Shown: one piece after another, positions 37,890-46,422 of the stretch
How the letters are laid out: every line of letters starts with the position of its first letter
Position numbering within the stretch: position 1 is the first letter of the stretch
Source of the DNA: Alphaproteobacteria bacterium
GTDB taxonomy: Bacteria > Pseudomonadota > Alphaproteobacteria > UBA2966
Assembly: GCA_018654745.1 (NCBI GenBank)
Contig: JABILA010000025.1
Span: forward strand, 1 to 64,000
Direction of reading: 5' to 3'
Length of the DNA stretch: 64,000 nucleotides
The notes under the pieces: generated by a model
Database searches by the model: none
What the model was told of the DNA's origin: nothing
Seen by the model: only the letters and a program-made list of their open reading frames with translations
Position numbers and translations under genes: made by a program

Positions 37890-37966
37890 TTGTTCAGGCA
37901 ACGTTGAAGTTATCCATCACCCTAACTCCGGGCAATCCGCCTGTTTGCGTGCCGGGTATTACCAGG

Positions 37967-38203
37967 TCAGGCTGTTTTTTGTGGCGTTGACTTGCCGGAG
38001 TTAACCAGACTACGTCCGTAATCAGTGATACTGAGTTTGTTGTAGCCACCTCCGAATGTGCTTATCTTGATCCAGCCCTTTGCCTTGCATTCGTTCATGG
38101 TTCGGAAAAAAATAGACGAGTCCTCGGAATCTGGTACGCCGATGTCCCCGGAAATAATAATCAATTCCAGCAATAATTGCTGCTGGGGTAAAATATCTGG
38201 CAT
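37967..38203 (-). CDS. Small hypothetical protein, winged-helix-like
   Basis: 78 residues from the ATG at 38203. The C-terminal half, FFRTMNECKAKGWIKISTFGGGYNKLSITDYGRSLV, has the look of a winged-helix wing (recognition helix, GWI turn, LSITDYGR as in MarR-like and PadR-like regulators). The N-terminal half is rich in I and L. A family could not be named. It lies alone beside a GGGGACACAATACT-containing stretch, suggesting an accessory region. Confidence 0.55.
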   Translation of the reverse strand: MPDILPQQQLLLELIIISGDIGVPDSEDSSIFFRTMNECKAKGWIKISTFGGGYNKLSITDYGRSLVNSGKSTPQKTA

Positions 38204-38303
38204 AACAACGACTTCCACAAAGTTTGAATTCCGCATCAACATTACCATTGTGCATGGACGGTGGCAATTTTGCTAACCGTGACCTTTTCAATTAAGGGCA
38301 ATT

Positions 38304-38320
38304 AAGGGGACACAATACTT
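38304..38320 (+). repeat. AAGGGGACACAATACT motif, copy 1
   Basis: A 16-base motif that returns identically at 40201-40216 and, in part, at 40262. It is preceded by a tandem ATTAAGGG (291-298 and 301-308). Such GGGGACA...AATACT sequences are familiar as remnants of REP-like repeats of RAYT (tyrosine transposase) elements, but no RAYT gene is seen here. Confidence 0.6.
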
Positions 38321-38447
38321 GACTACTACCCGCCCTGGCCTGGCCTGGCATCAACCTCGCCCACCGCATTTCTTGACTAATCAGATATCGCGTCCACTTA
38401 ACTTCCACGACCACAAGTCGAAGAATTCAGTGATGGAGGTCATGAAA

Positions 38448-38993
38448 ATGAAGGTTGAGATCGTATTCAGATTTATGCTGGCCGTGATGGCGATCACGCT
38501 GGGGGCGGTCCCGGCGTTGGCGGCATCCGGCGATCTGCCGATCAGAACGGGGCCAGCACCCTACACATCTAAACACGTGCCGCATATCCAGGTCGGGGTT
38601 GAGCCGGTTCCAGAAATATCGAAAGCATTTCTGCGCCGCGTCGATGACATTCCGGGTGTCTCGATCCACGATACCATTATCTCAATTGCAGGTGCCCTGG
38701 GCTTTTGGCTGGATGAGGAAATGCCCCTGACCCATCCTGAGGTGATCGTCAAGGGTCGTGAGTTTGGGCATATGCATCCTGACGGCAGTCTTCATATTGC
38801 CCTGTCACCTGACCTTGCCGCCCGGGCGATCAAAGCGGGTTGGGCCATATACCATCCCTGGGCCAAAAAAAGACCGGGGTGGGAGGGTTTCGTGATGATT
38901 TACACGCCACGAACGAAGGCTGAAATGGAAACGGTTCTTCAACTCGTGCAGGGGTCTTACAAATTCATCACAGGAAAAGACGCGACCGATTAG
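38448..38993 (+). CDS. Exported protein with luciferase-like (DUF5519) domain
   Basis: About 181 residues. A clear signal peptide (MKVEIVFRFMLAVMAITLGAVPALAA) is followed by a domain with EVIVKGREFGHMHPDGSLHIALSPDLAARAIKAGWAIYHPWA and VMIYTPRTKAEMETVLQL, matching the DUF5519 (fungal luciferase-like) family. Function unknown; in this family the conserved His in HxHPDG may be active. The start at 38448 is set by GGAGG eight bases upstream rather than the much longer open frame from 38319. It sits in the motif-flanked accessory block. Confidence 0.7.
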   Translation: MKVEIVFRFMLAVMAITLGAVPALAASGDLPIRTGPAPYTSKHVPHIQVGVEPVPEISKAFLRRVDDIPGVSIHDTIISIAGALGFWLDEEMPLTHPEVIVKGREFGHMHPDGSLHIALSPDLAARAIKAGWAIYHPWAKKRPGWEGFVMIYTPRTKAEMETVLQLVQGSYKFITGKDATD

Positions 38994-39037
38994 TGTTAAG
39001 ATATCCCTGTCTGTAACATTACTATTGGAGCGACTTT

Positions 39038-39400
39038 ATGTCGGATTACCCGGTGTCTCTTGATCATATGCTCGCCGCCTGGAACGAGCGCGATGCGTCG
39101 TCCGTGCGCGGGCACCTCGAGCTGTCATTAGCACCCCGCGTCCGGTTTGTTGATCCCTCAATCGATGTATCCGGTATTGATGGTTTTGAGAAAAATCTGC
39201 ACGAGGTTCAGGCCAGACTTCCGGGTGCGGTGTACTCCCGGACCAGCGGCGTCGACAGCCAGCATAGCTTCCATCGGTATCATTGGGCAATTCATCAGGA
39301 CGGCAAGCTTGTCGTCCCTGGTTTCGATGTTACGGAGACCGACCAGACAGGTCTTGTCATCCGCGTAATTGGCTTCTTCGGCCCTGTTCCGGAGCTGTAG
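39038..39400 (+). CDS. SnoaL-like (NTF2 fold) protein
   Basis: 120 residues with the NTF2/SnoaL-like cone fold pattern: MLAAWNERDASSVRGHLELSLAPRVRFVDPS near the start, GIDGFEKNLHEVQARLPGA, and a terminal strand run HQDGKLVVPGFDVTETDQTGLVIRVIGFFG. Such proteins may be isomerases, hydrolases or binding modules, so the function is open. GGAG lies seven bases before the ATG. Confidence 0.7.
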   Translation: MSDYPVSLDHMLAAWNERDASSVRGHLELSLAPRVRFVDPSIDVSGIDGFEKNLHEVQARLPGAVYSRTSGVDSQHSFHRYHWAIHQDGKLVVPGFDVTETDQTGLVIRVIGFFGPVPEL

Positions 39401-39421
39401 ATCAGAATTTTGAATCCGGAA

Positions 39422-40126
39422 TTAAAGAGACTCGCGTTCAAGTTTGCTTTTGGTGACAAGATCGTAAATTTGAATGAGGTCGTGTTCCGAGACATCTATG
39501 ACCGAATCAATTTTGCTGAGTGCGACGACAAATTCAGCATGCGTGATATCTGAGTATGCATCTTCCGGGTTTTGAGGCGCAGTTGGTGTATGGATGCGGC
39601 TTGCCGGGTATTTTCGCCAGGAAAAAGGGAAATTGAAAACAACCGCGACGGTGAGGATGATCAATGCATTGATCAAAACGGGATATAGGACAAACTCAAA
39701 ACCCATCGATTGAATAGCATCACCGCCGATGACGGCGACCAGTGCCGTTGCCCCGCCCGGCGGATGAATGCATTTCAGGAAATGCATTGCACCAATCGCA
39801 ACGGCAACTGCGAATGCTGCCGCAAACAGTGGATCCGGGATGAATTTCGCGCAAGCTACGCCGATCAATGCGGATACCAGATGGCCGCCCAGCAAAGGCC
39901 AGGGTTGGGAAAATGTACTATGTGGCGCGGCGAAAAGTAAGACAGCTGACGCGCCCATAGAGGCCACGACGAACACAACGGAGGTTGAGCCAATGAAAGC
40001 AGAACTGATCATCATGACGAATAGAATGCCCACGAACCCACCGGCAATGGATATAGATCGTTCAGCAAGGCTGACGGTAGACGTCTGAACCTGAAAAAAA
40101 TCCTGAATATGTTTTCGCAAAAACAT
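39422..40126 (-). CDS. HPP family membrane protein
   Basis: 234 residues with four to five transmembrane segments and the HPP signature in FLKCIHPPGGATALVAVIGG (about 115-134). HPP proteins include plastid nitrite transporters and bacterial nitrate/nitrite-related carriers, but most are of unknown function. A hydrophilic C-terminal tail (about 180-234) carries FVVALSKIDSVIDVSEHDLIQIYDL. It belongs to the accessory block between GGGGACAC motifs. Confidence 0.85.
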   Translation of the reverse strand: MFLRKHIQDFFQVQTSTVSLAERSISIAGGFVGILFVMMISSAFIGSTSVVFVVASMGASAVLLFAAPHSTFSQPWPLLGGHLVSALIGVACAKFIPDPLFAAAFAVAVAIGAMHFLKCIHPPGGATALVAVIGGDAIQSMGFEFVLYPVLINALIILTVAVVFNFPFSWRKYPASRIHTPTAPQNPEDAYSDITHAEFVVALSKIDSVIDVSEHDLIQIYDLVTKSKLERESL

Positions 40127-40200
40127 TAATAACCAGCTTTCATTTTGCTAAATCGGGACAACATGCCAAAGCCGCAGGGATTACGGTGAAATTACGATCC

Positions 40201-40229
40201 AAGGGGACACAATACTCAAGTTTTTGAGC
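40201..40229 (+). repeat. AAGGGGACACAATACT motif, copy 2, with hairpin
   Basis: Identical to the 16 bases at 38304-38319 and in the same orientation, followed at once by CTCAAGTTTTTGAG, a small 5-bp hairpin (CTCAA/TTGAG). This hairpin-after-motif layout is the shape of REP-like elements. A shorter copy (AAGGGGACAC) follows at 40262. Confidence 0.6.
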
Positions 40230-40261
40230 AACATAATGATCTTGCGCAAGCCTCTCGAAAA

Positions 40262-40275
40262 AAGGGGACACATTC
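40262..40275 (+). repeat. AAGGGGACAC motif, partial copy 3
   Basis: The first ten bases match the other copies, after which the sequence diverges (ATTCCT). It lies 43 bp upstream of the LysE-type gene. Confidence 0.45.
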
Positions 40276-40317
40276 CTGAAATGTACAGATGAGACGAAGC
40301 TGTGATACAACGCGCAC

Positions 40318-40929
40318 ATGGACATTATCTCTCTCATCGTATTTACAGGTGCCTTGCTGGTTGCTGCGGGATCACCAGGGCCGAGTATTGCGGCTTTGGT
40401 CGCCCATGTGCTGGCGCGGGGGCATCAGGATGTTATGCCCTTTCTGGCGGCCATGTGGATTGGTGAAGCGATCTGGTTGAGCTGTGCTGTGTGGGGGCTG
40501 GCGTCAATCGCCGAGACCTTCCAGCTGACGTTCCAGATTTTGAAATGGGCGGGTGTTTGTTATCTGCTATATCTTGCCTGGAATATCTGGCGCGCACCTG
40601 TGGAAATCAAGGAAGATGCGATCCCGTCCAAAAGGTCGTCGTCCCGGATGTTTGCGGCTGGCCTGGCGGTTACCCTGGGCAACCCCAAGATCATGTTCTT
40701 TTATCTGGCTTTCCTGCCAACGATTATCGACATTCGTCATCTCACGGTGCTGGAATGGGGAGAACTGGTGGCGGCCATGTTCGTTGTGCTGGCGTTCATC
40801 GATATTGCCTGGGTGGTCTTTGCGGCCAGGGCGCGTCTACTGTTGAAAAGTCCCAGGGCTGTTCGTATCGCCAACCGGGGCAGCGCCCTGACCATGGCCT
40901 CTGCCGCCACTTTCATCGCCACAAGATAG
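40318..40929 (+). CDS. LysE family amino acid exporter
   Basis: 203-residue inner-membrane protein with about six transmembrane segments and the LysE/RhtB marks: LLVAAGSPGPSIAALVAHVLARG at the start (GPS motif) and GLAVTLGNPKIMFFYLAFLPTI (the GNPK motif). Exporters of this family remove amino acids or similar small molecules; substrate not predictable. The gene ends 9 bp from the convergent chloride channel gene. Confidence 0.9.
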   Translation: MDIISLIVFTGALLVAAGSPGPSIAALVAHVLARGHQDVMPFLAAMWIGEAIWLSCAVWGLASIAETFQLTFQILKWAGVCYLLYLAWNIWRAPVEIKEDAIPSKRSSSRMFAAGLAVTLGNPKIMFFYLAFLPTIIDIRHLTVLEWGELVAAMFVVLAFIDIAWVVFAARARLLLKSPRAVRIANRGSALTMASAATFIATR

Positions 40930-40938
40930 CTTCGCGTA

Positions 40939-42726
40939 TTAGCGCGACTTCGTCTCGCCGTGTTCCTCGGCATGCATGTCGATCAGGGCCTTGTTATATT
41001 CAGTCAGCACACGGCGATGATGCACCAGGCCAACAACACGCATGTTTTCGGCATTGTCGATCACCGGGACATACAGCAGCCCGGAGCTGTCCATGATGCC
41101 CAGAACCTTTTCCAGGCTTTCAAGTCTCTCCACATAGATCGGGTGCGGCCGGGCGGCATCACGGGCATTAATCAAATGATCCAGCCCGGATTCAAAGGCG
41201 ATGTCCTTGATGTCCGTGAAGCTGAGTGACCCTGTCAGGCGGTCATTGTCATCAACAACGAAGATATGATCATCCATCGAATCCCTGAGGGTCTCGCGTA
41301 TTTTATCCATGGTGATGTGTTCATGGACGATATGGAAATCGTCGGCCATGACGTCTTCGGCATGCCGGGCGGCCAATACCTGGCGCGCGCGCCCACCACC
41401 CAGATCAAGGCCGCGTCGGTCCAGTTGCCAGGCGAAAAAGGATTTACCGCCGAAGACCTGTTGCGTGGTGACGCTGGCGACGGACACAGCAATCATGGCG
41501 GCAATTGTCATGGAATAATCGCCAGTGAGTTCGAATACGATCAGGATTGTTGAAATTGGCGCGCCCAGAACAGGTGCTGCCACCGCGCCCATGCCGACCA
41601 TGGCATAGAGGCCGACGCCTGACGACAATTCAGGAAAGACCGATCCGGCAATGATACCAAAGGCACCACCTGTCATGGCACCGACAAACAGGGCCGGACT
41701 GAAGACACCGCCGCCAAAACCGGCACCGATTGTCAAAGACGTGGCCAGGGTCTTGGCGACGATTAACGCCAGCAACATCCAGAGCGCATAACTGTCTTTC
41801 AGGGCAAGGTCCGTGGCTTCATAGCCAACGCCCAGCACCTGAGGGAACATCAACGCAATGACCCCGACAAACAAACCACCAACAGCAGGCCGGAACCAAA
41901 CCGGCAAGGGAGATTTGGAAAAAGCCGTATCGGCCAGGGTTATGGAGCGCAGCAACACTGTGGCGACGACAGCACAACTGAGGCCCAGAAGAATGAAGGC
42001 CGGATATTCGGCGATATGAACGGGTAGATGCTCGATCACGATAAAAGCCGGGGTATCCCCCAGATGCGCACGGGATACAATTGTACCTACCACCGAAGCA
42101 ATCACGATAGGTGAAAAGGCATGCAAAGCGTAATGGCCGATCACGACCTCAAGCGCAAAAAAGACACCGGCAATTGGCGCATTAAATGACGCGGCTACGC
42201 CACTGGCCACCCCGCAGCCCAAAAGCGTCAAGGTGATTGATGGTGTCAGATGGAAACGTTTGGCAAGATATGATGACAGAGCCGCGCCAAGATGCACCAT
42301 CGGCCCTTCCCGCCCTGCACTGCCACCAACGCCAATGGATGCTGCGGACACGAAGGCGGCACCCAGTGCCTGGTTGAGAGACATGCGCCCACTGCGCAGG
42401 GCTCCGACTTCGATCACATGGGCAACCCCCAGGGGCCGCCCGCCTGGCATGATGAATTTCAAAAACAACCCGATCAGCAATCCACCCGCCGCCGGGGCTA
42501 GCAATATTTGCCACCACGGCAGACTGGACGCCACGGACAACAGATATTCCTGGGCATCACCATAAAACAGATATTGCACGGCTCCGATCAACCAGCGAAA
42601 TCCAAGGCTGCCGTATGCAACGACCGCGCCCGCGACAACGGCCAGCAGACTTAAGACAATCTGGTCGTTACGCGTCAACCGACGCAAACGTACCAGCATT
42701 CGTGCCAGGCGGCCTGCAGGTTTCAT
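40939..42726 (-). CDS. ClC family chloride channel/exchanger with CBS pair
   Basis: 595 residues. The membrane part (about 20-440) has the ClC motifs: GSAGREGPMVHLGAALSSYLA, with the gating Glu in GREGP, and GAGFGGGVFSPALFVGAM (GxFxP). The C-terminus (about 460-590) is a tandem CBS domain (DFHIVHEHITMDKIRETL...DDHIFVVDDNDRLTGSLSFTDIKD; PVIDNAENMRVVGLVHHRRVL), likely an adenine-nucleotide sensor. The first selectivity motif GSGIP is not intact (GGRPLGVAH), so ion choice is uncertain. No neighbour suggests a particular function. Confidence 0.92.
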   Translation of the reverse strand: MKPAGRLARMLVRLRRLTRNDQIVLSLLAVVAGAVVAYGSLGFRWLIGAVQYLFYGDAQEYLLSVASSLPWWQILLAPAAGGLLIGLFLKFIMPGGRPLGVAHVIEVGALRSGRMSLNQALGAAFVSAASIGVGGSAGREGPMVHLGAALSSYLAKRFHLTPSITLTLLGCGVASGVAASFNAPIAGVFFALEVVIGHYALHAFSPIVIASVVGTIVSRAHLGDTPAFIVIEHLPVHIAEYPAFILLGLSCAVVATVLLRSITLADTAFSKSPLPVWFRPAVGGLFVGVIALMFPQVLGVGYEATDLALKDSYALWMLLALIVAKTLATSLTIGAGFGGGVFSPALFVGAMTGGAFGIIAGSVFPELSSGVGLYAMVGMGAVAAPVLGAPISTILIVFELTGDYSMTIAAMIAVSVASVTTQQVFGGKSFFAWQLDRRGLDLGGGRARQVLAARHAEDVMADDFHIVHEHITMDKIRETLRDSMDDHIFVVDDNDRLTGSLSFTDIKDIAFESGLDHLINARDAARPHPIYVERLESLEKVLGIMDSSGLLYVPVIDNAENMRVVGLVHHRRVLTEYNKALIDMHAEEHGETKSR

Positions 42727-42780
42727 CGGTCAGGAACCAGATACAGAGGCAAAAGTGAACCCCTCAAAACGGTAAACTCC

Positions 42781-43290
42781 TTAATTACATTGCCCAAGAG
42801 AACCTTCGGCACAGATCGTTTTTCCGTCGGTCCAGGTCGCACCTGAAAGATCAGCATTGAGCAAATCTGCGCCCTTCAACCTGGCCCCTGTCAGATCAGC
42901 CCCACGCAAATTTGCACGGATCAGCCTGGCGCGTCTCAGGTTGGCTTTGCGAAAAGATGAATTGCTCAGATCGGTTTTGGTGAAATCGACTTCTGTAAGA
43001 CGGGCGCCATCGAATTTCACATTATTTACCTGGGCGGAAATAAACCTCGCCCGATGGGCGCTGACTTTGGACAGGTTTGATCCCGTCAGTTTGGCCCGAA
43101 TAAATCGAGTATCCCGCAAATTGGCACCTGTCAGATCAACGTCTTTGAAAACGCGCTCGTCAAAATAACAGCGTTGCCACTCTGCTTCTGGCCGGGCGGG
43201 GTCAGTACAGGCAGCCTGAGCTGATTGGCTTGCCAGCGTCAGGCAAAGAATTCCAAGGGAAAACAGCATAGTCTGTGACATTTTGTTCAT
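42781..43290 (-). CDS. Exported pentapeptide-repeat protein
   Basis: 169 residues with a signal peptide (TMLFSLGILCLTLASQSAQAA) followed by about eighteen A(D/N/R)LxG-type pentapeptides between residues 53 and 150, for example ANLRDTRFIRAKLTGSNLSK and ANLRRARLIRANLRGADLTG. Such repeats fold as a right-handed quadrilateral helix. Cys occur in both short flanks (CTDPARPEAEWQRC and ICAEGSLGQC), as expected for periplasmic disulfides. Binding partner unknown; no link to quinolone resistance is implied. Confidence 0.9.
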   Translation of the reverse strand: MNKMSQTMLFSLGILCLTLASQSAQAACTDPARPEAEWQRCYFDERVFKDVDLTGANLRDTRFIRAKLTGSNLSKVSAHRARFISAQVNNVKFDGARLTEVDFTKTDLSNSSFRKANLRRARLIRANLRGADLTGARLKGADLLNADLSGATWTDGKTICAEGSLGQCN

Positions 43291-43427
43291 AGCTGAACGT
43301 TAACGCCAAACAGGGTTCCCGTCCAAGTGCTTGTAACAAATTCATCAAGTCTGTGAATTTTGGTTTTGCTGATGACAGATCAAGGATACGCTATGCTCAA
43401 CCAGATCAAAATTACCCAGGGACACAA

Positions 43428-44231
43428 ATGATCAGCATCGCAGACAAGACCAGAGGTCGGACATCGACCACGAAACTACCCCTGTCGCTCGCCGTCATTG
43501 CCACAATGCTGGTTTCCTTCCCGGTATCGGCACAAACACAGCTGGTGCTGGTCGCCCCCCATAATTCGACAGACACGATCATCGGTGAAGTGATTACACG
43601 CGAAGCCTATAAGCGGATCGGCATCGATGTTGAAATCAGGAAATATCCGGGGGAGCGTGCTCTTAGACTGGCAGACAGTGGCAAAGTCGACGGGGAAGTT
43701 CACCGTATTGATGGAATTTCCGCCAAATATAAAAACCTGATCCAGATAAAACCCCCGATAAACTTTATCGAGGGCACCGCCTTTTCCAGAACCACAAAAT
43801 TTGTCGTCGATGGCTGGGACAGCCTCAAACCCTACCGGCTGGGCTATATTCTCGGTATCAAGTTTGCTGAAAATAATACCCGCGGCATGAAATCAACTGC
43901 CGTCAGCGATTACACCAGACTGTTTCAGTTGCTGGGCAAGGATCGTGTCGATGTCGTCATCGCGCCGCGACTCAATGGTCTTTACCAGATGAACAAGCTG
44001 GGTATCCGCAATGTGACGGAATTGAAGCCGGCGATCATGCGTTTTGAACTGTTCCATTATCTGCACAAAAAACATGAAGACCTTGTGCCAAAAATTGCCG
44101 CAGTGTTCAATGAAATGAAAGCCAGCGGCGAGATGACCCGCATTCGCGATCACGTGATCAAGGTCCTGCTGGACCGCGCCCTGAAAGGGTTACCCCCGTG
44201 TGACGACGATTACGCCTGTTTTGACCAGTAA
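43428..44231 (+). CDS. Periplasmic solute-binding protein-like (family 3 type)
   Basis: 267 residues from the ATG at 43428, with a signal peptide (LPLSLAVIATMLVSFPVSA) and the two-lobed fold of extracellular solute-binding proteins: LVLVAPHNSTDTIIGEVITREAYKRIGIDVEIRKYPGERALRLADSGKVDGEVHRID, then VDVVIAPRLNGLYQMNKL. No ABC permease or ATPase gene is adjacent, so it may be a stand-alone sensor-like binding protein, as in many orphan members. The next gene, a radical SAM enzyme, begins 11 bp later and is probably co-transcribed. Confidence 0.8.
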   Translation: MISIADKTRGRTSTTKLPLSLAVIATMLVSFPVSAQTQLVLVAPHNSTDTIIGEVITREAYKRIGIDVEIRKYPGERALRLADSGKVDGEVHRIDGISAKYKNLIQIKPPINFIEGTAFSRTTKFVVDGWDSLKPYRLGYILGIKFAENNTRGMKSTAVSDYTRLFQLLGKDRVDVVIAPRLNGLYQMNKLGIRNVTELKPAIMRFELFHYLHKKHEDLVPKIAAVFNEMKASGEMTRIRDHVIKVLLDRALKGLPPCDDDYACFDQ

Positions 44232-44242
44232 GGAACAAGCCA

Positions 44243-45196
44243 GTGACTGCAAAATCCATCATGGACAGTGTGCTCAGAGACCCCACAGATTTTGGTGACG
44301 GGGACTATCCCACGGCGCTGGTGAATGTAACCAATGTCTGTAATTTGCAATGTTCACACTGCTTCGTTTTTCGTTCGGATAACCCCAACGATGCGCATGA
44401 CAAGATGAATGACGAAACCATGCTCAGACACCTGGAAGCCTTGCGGGACAAGCACAATATTAAATCCATGCTGTTCATGGGTGGCGAGCCGATGATCCGC
44501 AAGGATCTGGTAATGAAGGCGGCTGAGCTGTTTGAAATGCCTGCCATCGTCACAAACGCCACTTATGGTATTCCGAAACTGCCCGGTGGTCTGGTTACAG
44601 TGTCATTGGATGGACCGGAAGAACTGAACGATCCGATCCGGGGTACAGGTGTCTTCAAAAAGGTCAAGGCTGCCGTGCAGGCACGGGATCGCAGCGACGG
44701 CACGACGGTTATCCTGCAAATGGTGCTGACGGCGCAAAATGATCAGGGGCTGGAAGACTTTGTTGAGGAAGTAAAAGACTGGCCCATCGATGGCATTGCC
44801 CTGACATTCTATGTGCCGTGCATCGACGACGACACCGGGCTTGCCTGGGAGAACCTTGCAGACCGGGATCAGGTGATTGACCGGGCAATTGCCATCAAGC
44901 AAAAATATCCGACCCTGATCAAGGCAAACATTGGTGCTTTGGAACTGATGTATTCAGACCGAAGCCTGAACTATACCGGCGAAAAAGGCGAACATTGTCT
45001 GATGCTGGCGACCCTGCCCCTGTATATGGGAGACGGCGGCAACTTCGAACGGACATTCTGTTGTTACGGCAATGACGTTGATTGCAGCCGCTGCGGTGCT
45101 TACAGCGTCTTTAACACTTCATTCCATCGCCTGGTAAAAGGCGAAGACGACTACCACCACCGCACCCGGCATGTTCCGGAATACGGCAAGGAATGA
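44243..45196 (+). CDS. Radical SAM protein with extra C-terminal cysteines
   Basis: 317 residues. The N-terminal CNLQCSHC (CxxxCxxC, about 33-40) binds the 4Fe-4S cluster that cleaves S-adenosylmethionine; FMGGEPMIRKDL is the GGE motif and VSLDGPEELNDPIRG belongs to the TIM barrel core. The C-terminus has a second Cys set (HCLMLATLP, and CCYGNDVDCSRCG), fitting an auxiliary cluster as in SPASM or twitch-type enzymes. Substrate unknown; no peptide precursor gene is near. The GTG start has AAGGAA seven bases upstream, and the gene overlaps rsmJ by 4 bp (ATGA). Confidence 0.8.
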   Translation: MTAKSIMDSVLRDPTDFGDGDYPTALVNVTNVCNLQCSHCFVFRSDNPNDAHDKMNDETMLRHLEALRDKHNIKSMLFMGGEPMIRKDLVMKAAELFEMPAIVTNATYGIPKLPGGLVTVSLDGPEELNDPIRGTGVFKKVKAAVQARDRSDGTTVILQMVLTAQNDQGLEDFVEEVKDWPIDGIALTFYVPCIDDDTGLAWENLADRDQVIDRAIAIKQKYPTLIKANIGALELMYSDRSLNYTGEKGEHCLMLATLPLYMGDGGNFERTFCCYGNDVDCSRCGAYSVFNTSFHRLVKGEDDYHHRTRHVPEYGKE

Positions 45197-45813
45197 ACCG
45201 CAAAAATATCACCACAATTTCTGGTGACCTGATTGTTGATTTTGTCGGCGGTGCCGTTGGCCACCGTTTTCGGTCTGGTGGGGGCCGTGGTCAGGCCTTG
45301 CCGAAGGCGATTGGCATGAAAGGAGGAAAGTCCCCTTCTGTCGTCGATGCCACTGCTGGTCTGGGCCGGGATGCCTTTTTGCTGGCCTCATTAGGCTCAG
45401 AAGTGACTTTGATTGAACGATCCCCTGAGATGCATGGTCTGTTGGCAGACGGCATGAACCGGGCGCTGCAGGCCGGCGGTGAAATTGCGGAGGTAATCAA
45501 TCGCATGACCTTGTTGCAAGGCGACGCCAAAGACCTGCTGCCCACGATGTCGCCTGACGCCGTACTGGTCGACCCCATGCATCCTGCACGCAGAAAATCG
45601 GCGTTGGTCAAAAGTGAAATGCGCCAAATTCGAGAGATCGTTGGCACCGATGACGACGCTTTGGATCTTATGAAAGTTGCCCTCGCATCAGCCCGCAAAC
45701 GCGTTGTCCTCAAGTGGCCCATGCGCGCAGACCCCATGCCGGGCATCCAGCCGCCGTCACATCAGATCACCGGAAAATCAACCCGATACGATGTATTCAT
45801 GATTTCCGCTTGA
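45193..45813 (+). CDS. rsmJ: 16S rRNA (guanine-1516-N2)-methyltransferase
   Basis: 206 residues matching RsmJ: DFVGGAVGHRFRSGGGRGQALPKAIGMKGG, then the SAM-binding VVDATAGLGRDAFLLASLG, and LVDPMHPARRKSALVKSEMR with the catalytic (D/N)PP-like region. It methylates G1516 of 16S rRNA in the cytoplasm. RsmJ is best known from gammaproteobacteria. It is coupled to the radical SAM gene by ATGA, and its last 17 bp overlap the convergent thioesterase gene. Confidence 0.9.
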   Translation: MNRKNITTISGDLIVDFVGGAVGHRFRSGGGRGQALPKAIGMKGGKSPSVVDATAGLGRDAFLLASLGSEVTLIERSPEMHGLLADGMNRALQAGGEIAEVINRMTLLQGDAKDLLPTMSPDAVLVDPMHPARRKSALVKSEMRQIREIVGTDDDALDLMKVALASARKRVVLKWPMRADPMPGIQPPSHQITGKSTRYDVFMISA

Positions 45814-46288
45814 TACCCATTTTACGCCCAGCCTGATCAGGCCAGGGTATGTCCGCATGGGCTGCCTTCAAATCAGCAAGACGTGCCATGGCATCGACAG
45901 GCATGGCGGACGAACGACGTTTGTCCAAATCAATATGCACACCTAACCATTCACTGGTTGCCGCCAGAAAACCTTCATCGCGGTGATACATACGGGTGAA
46001 AAAATGTAGTCGCTTGTCGTCGTGATCCAGCATCTGGATCGTAAACCGCAAAGGTGCACCTTCAACCACTTCCGCCAGGTAATTCACATGCGCCTCTACC
46101 ACAAAAAATGAGCCGTTGTTCGTTTCTATGTGATGCTGACCGAGGCCCATATTCTCCAACAGCCGGTCTGTTGCATTGTCAAATGCCAACACATAATAGG
46201 CCACATTCATATGGCCGTTATAATCGATCCATTCTGGCAATACTGTGGCTTCGTGTACGTCTGGTAACTGATCGGCGGCATTGGTCAT
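45797..46288 (-). CDS. Acyl-CoA thioesterase family protein (hotdog fold)
   Basis: 163 residues of the 4HBT type: LPEWIDYNGHMNVAYYVLAFDNATDRLLENMG has the conserved DYNGHMN block of the hotdog fold, with FFVVEAHVNYLAEVVEGAPL after it. Relatives cleave 4-hydroxybenzoyl-CoA or betainyl-CoA; specificity is open. The last 17 bp overlap rsmJ on the other strand. Confidence 0.88.
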   Translation of the reverse strand: MTNAADQLPDVHEATVLPEWIDYNGHMNVAYYVLAFDNATDRLLENMGLGQHHIETNNGSFFVVEAHVNYLAEVVEGAPLRFTIQMLDHDDKRLHFFTRMYHRDEGFLAATSEWLGVHIDLDKRRSSAMPVDAMARLADLKAAHADIPWPDQAGRKMGIKRKS

Positions 46289-46422
46289 GGAACGTCAAAT
46301 CCTTTATGGGGGTTTTCACCAAGGCTACACGATCATATGGAAATTGCGAACACTGTTGATCGATTGATGATTTGATATGCTATCCTGAATGGCAAATGAT
46401 TTCGATATATAGAGGTGATGAT

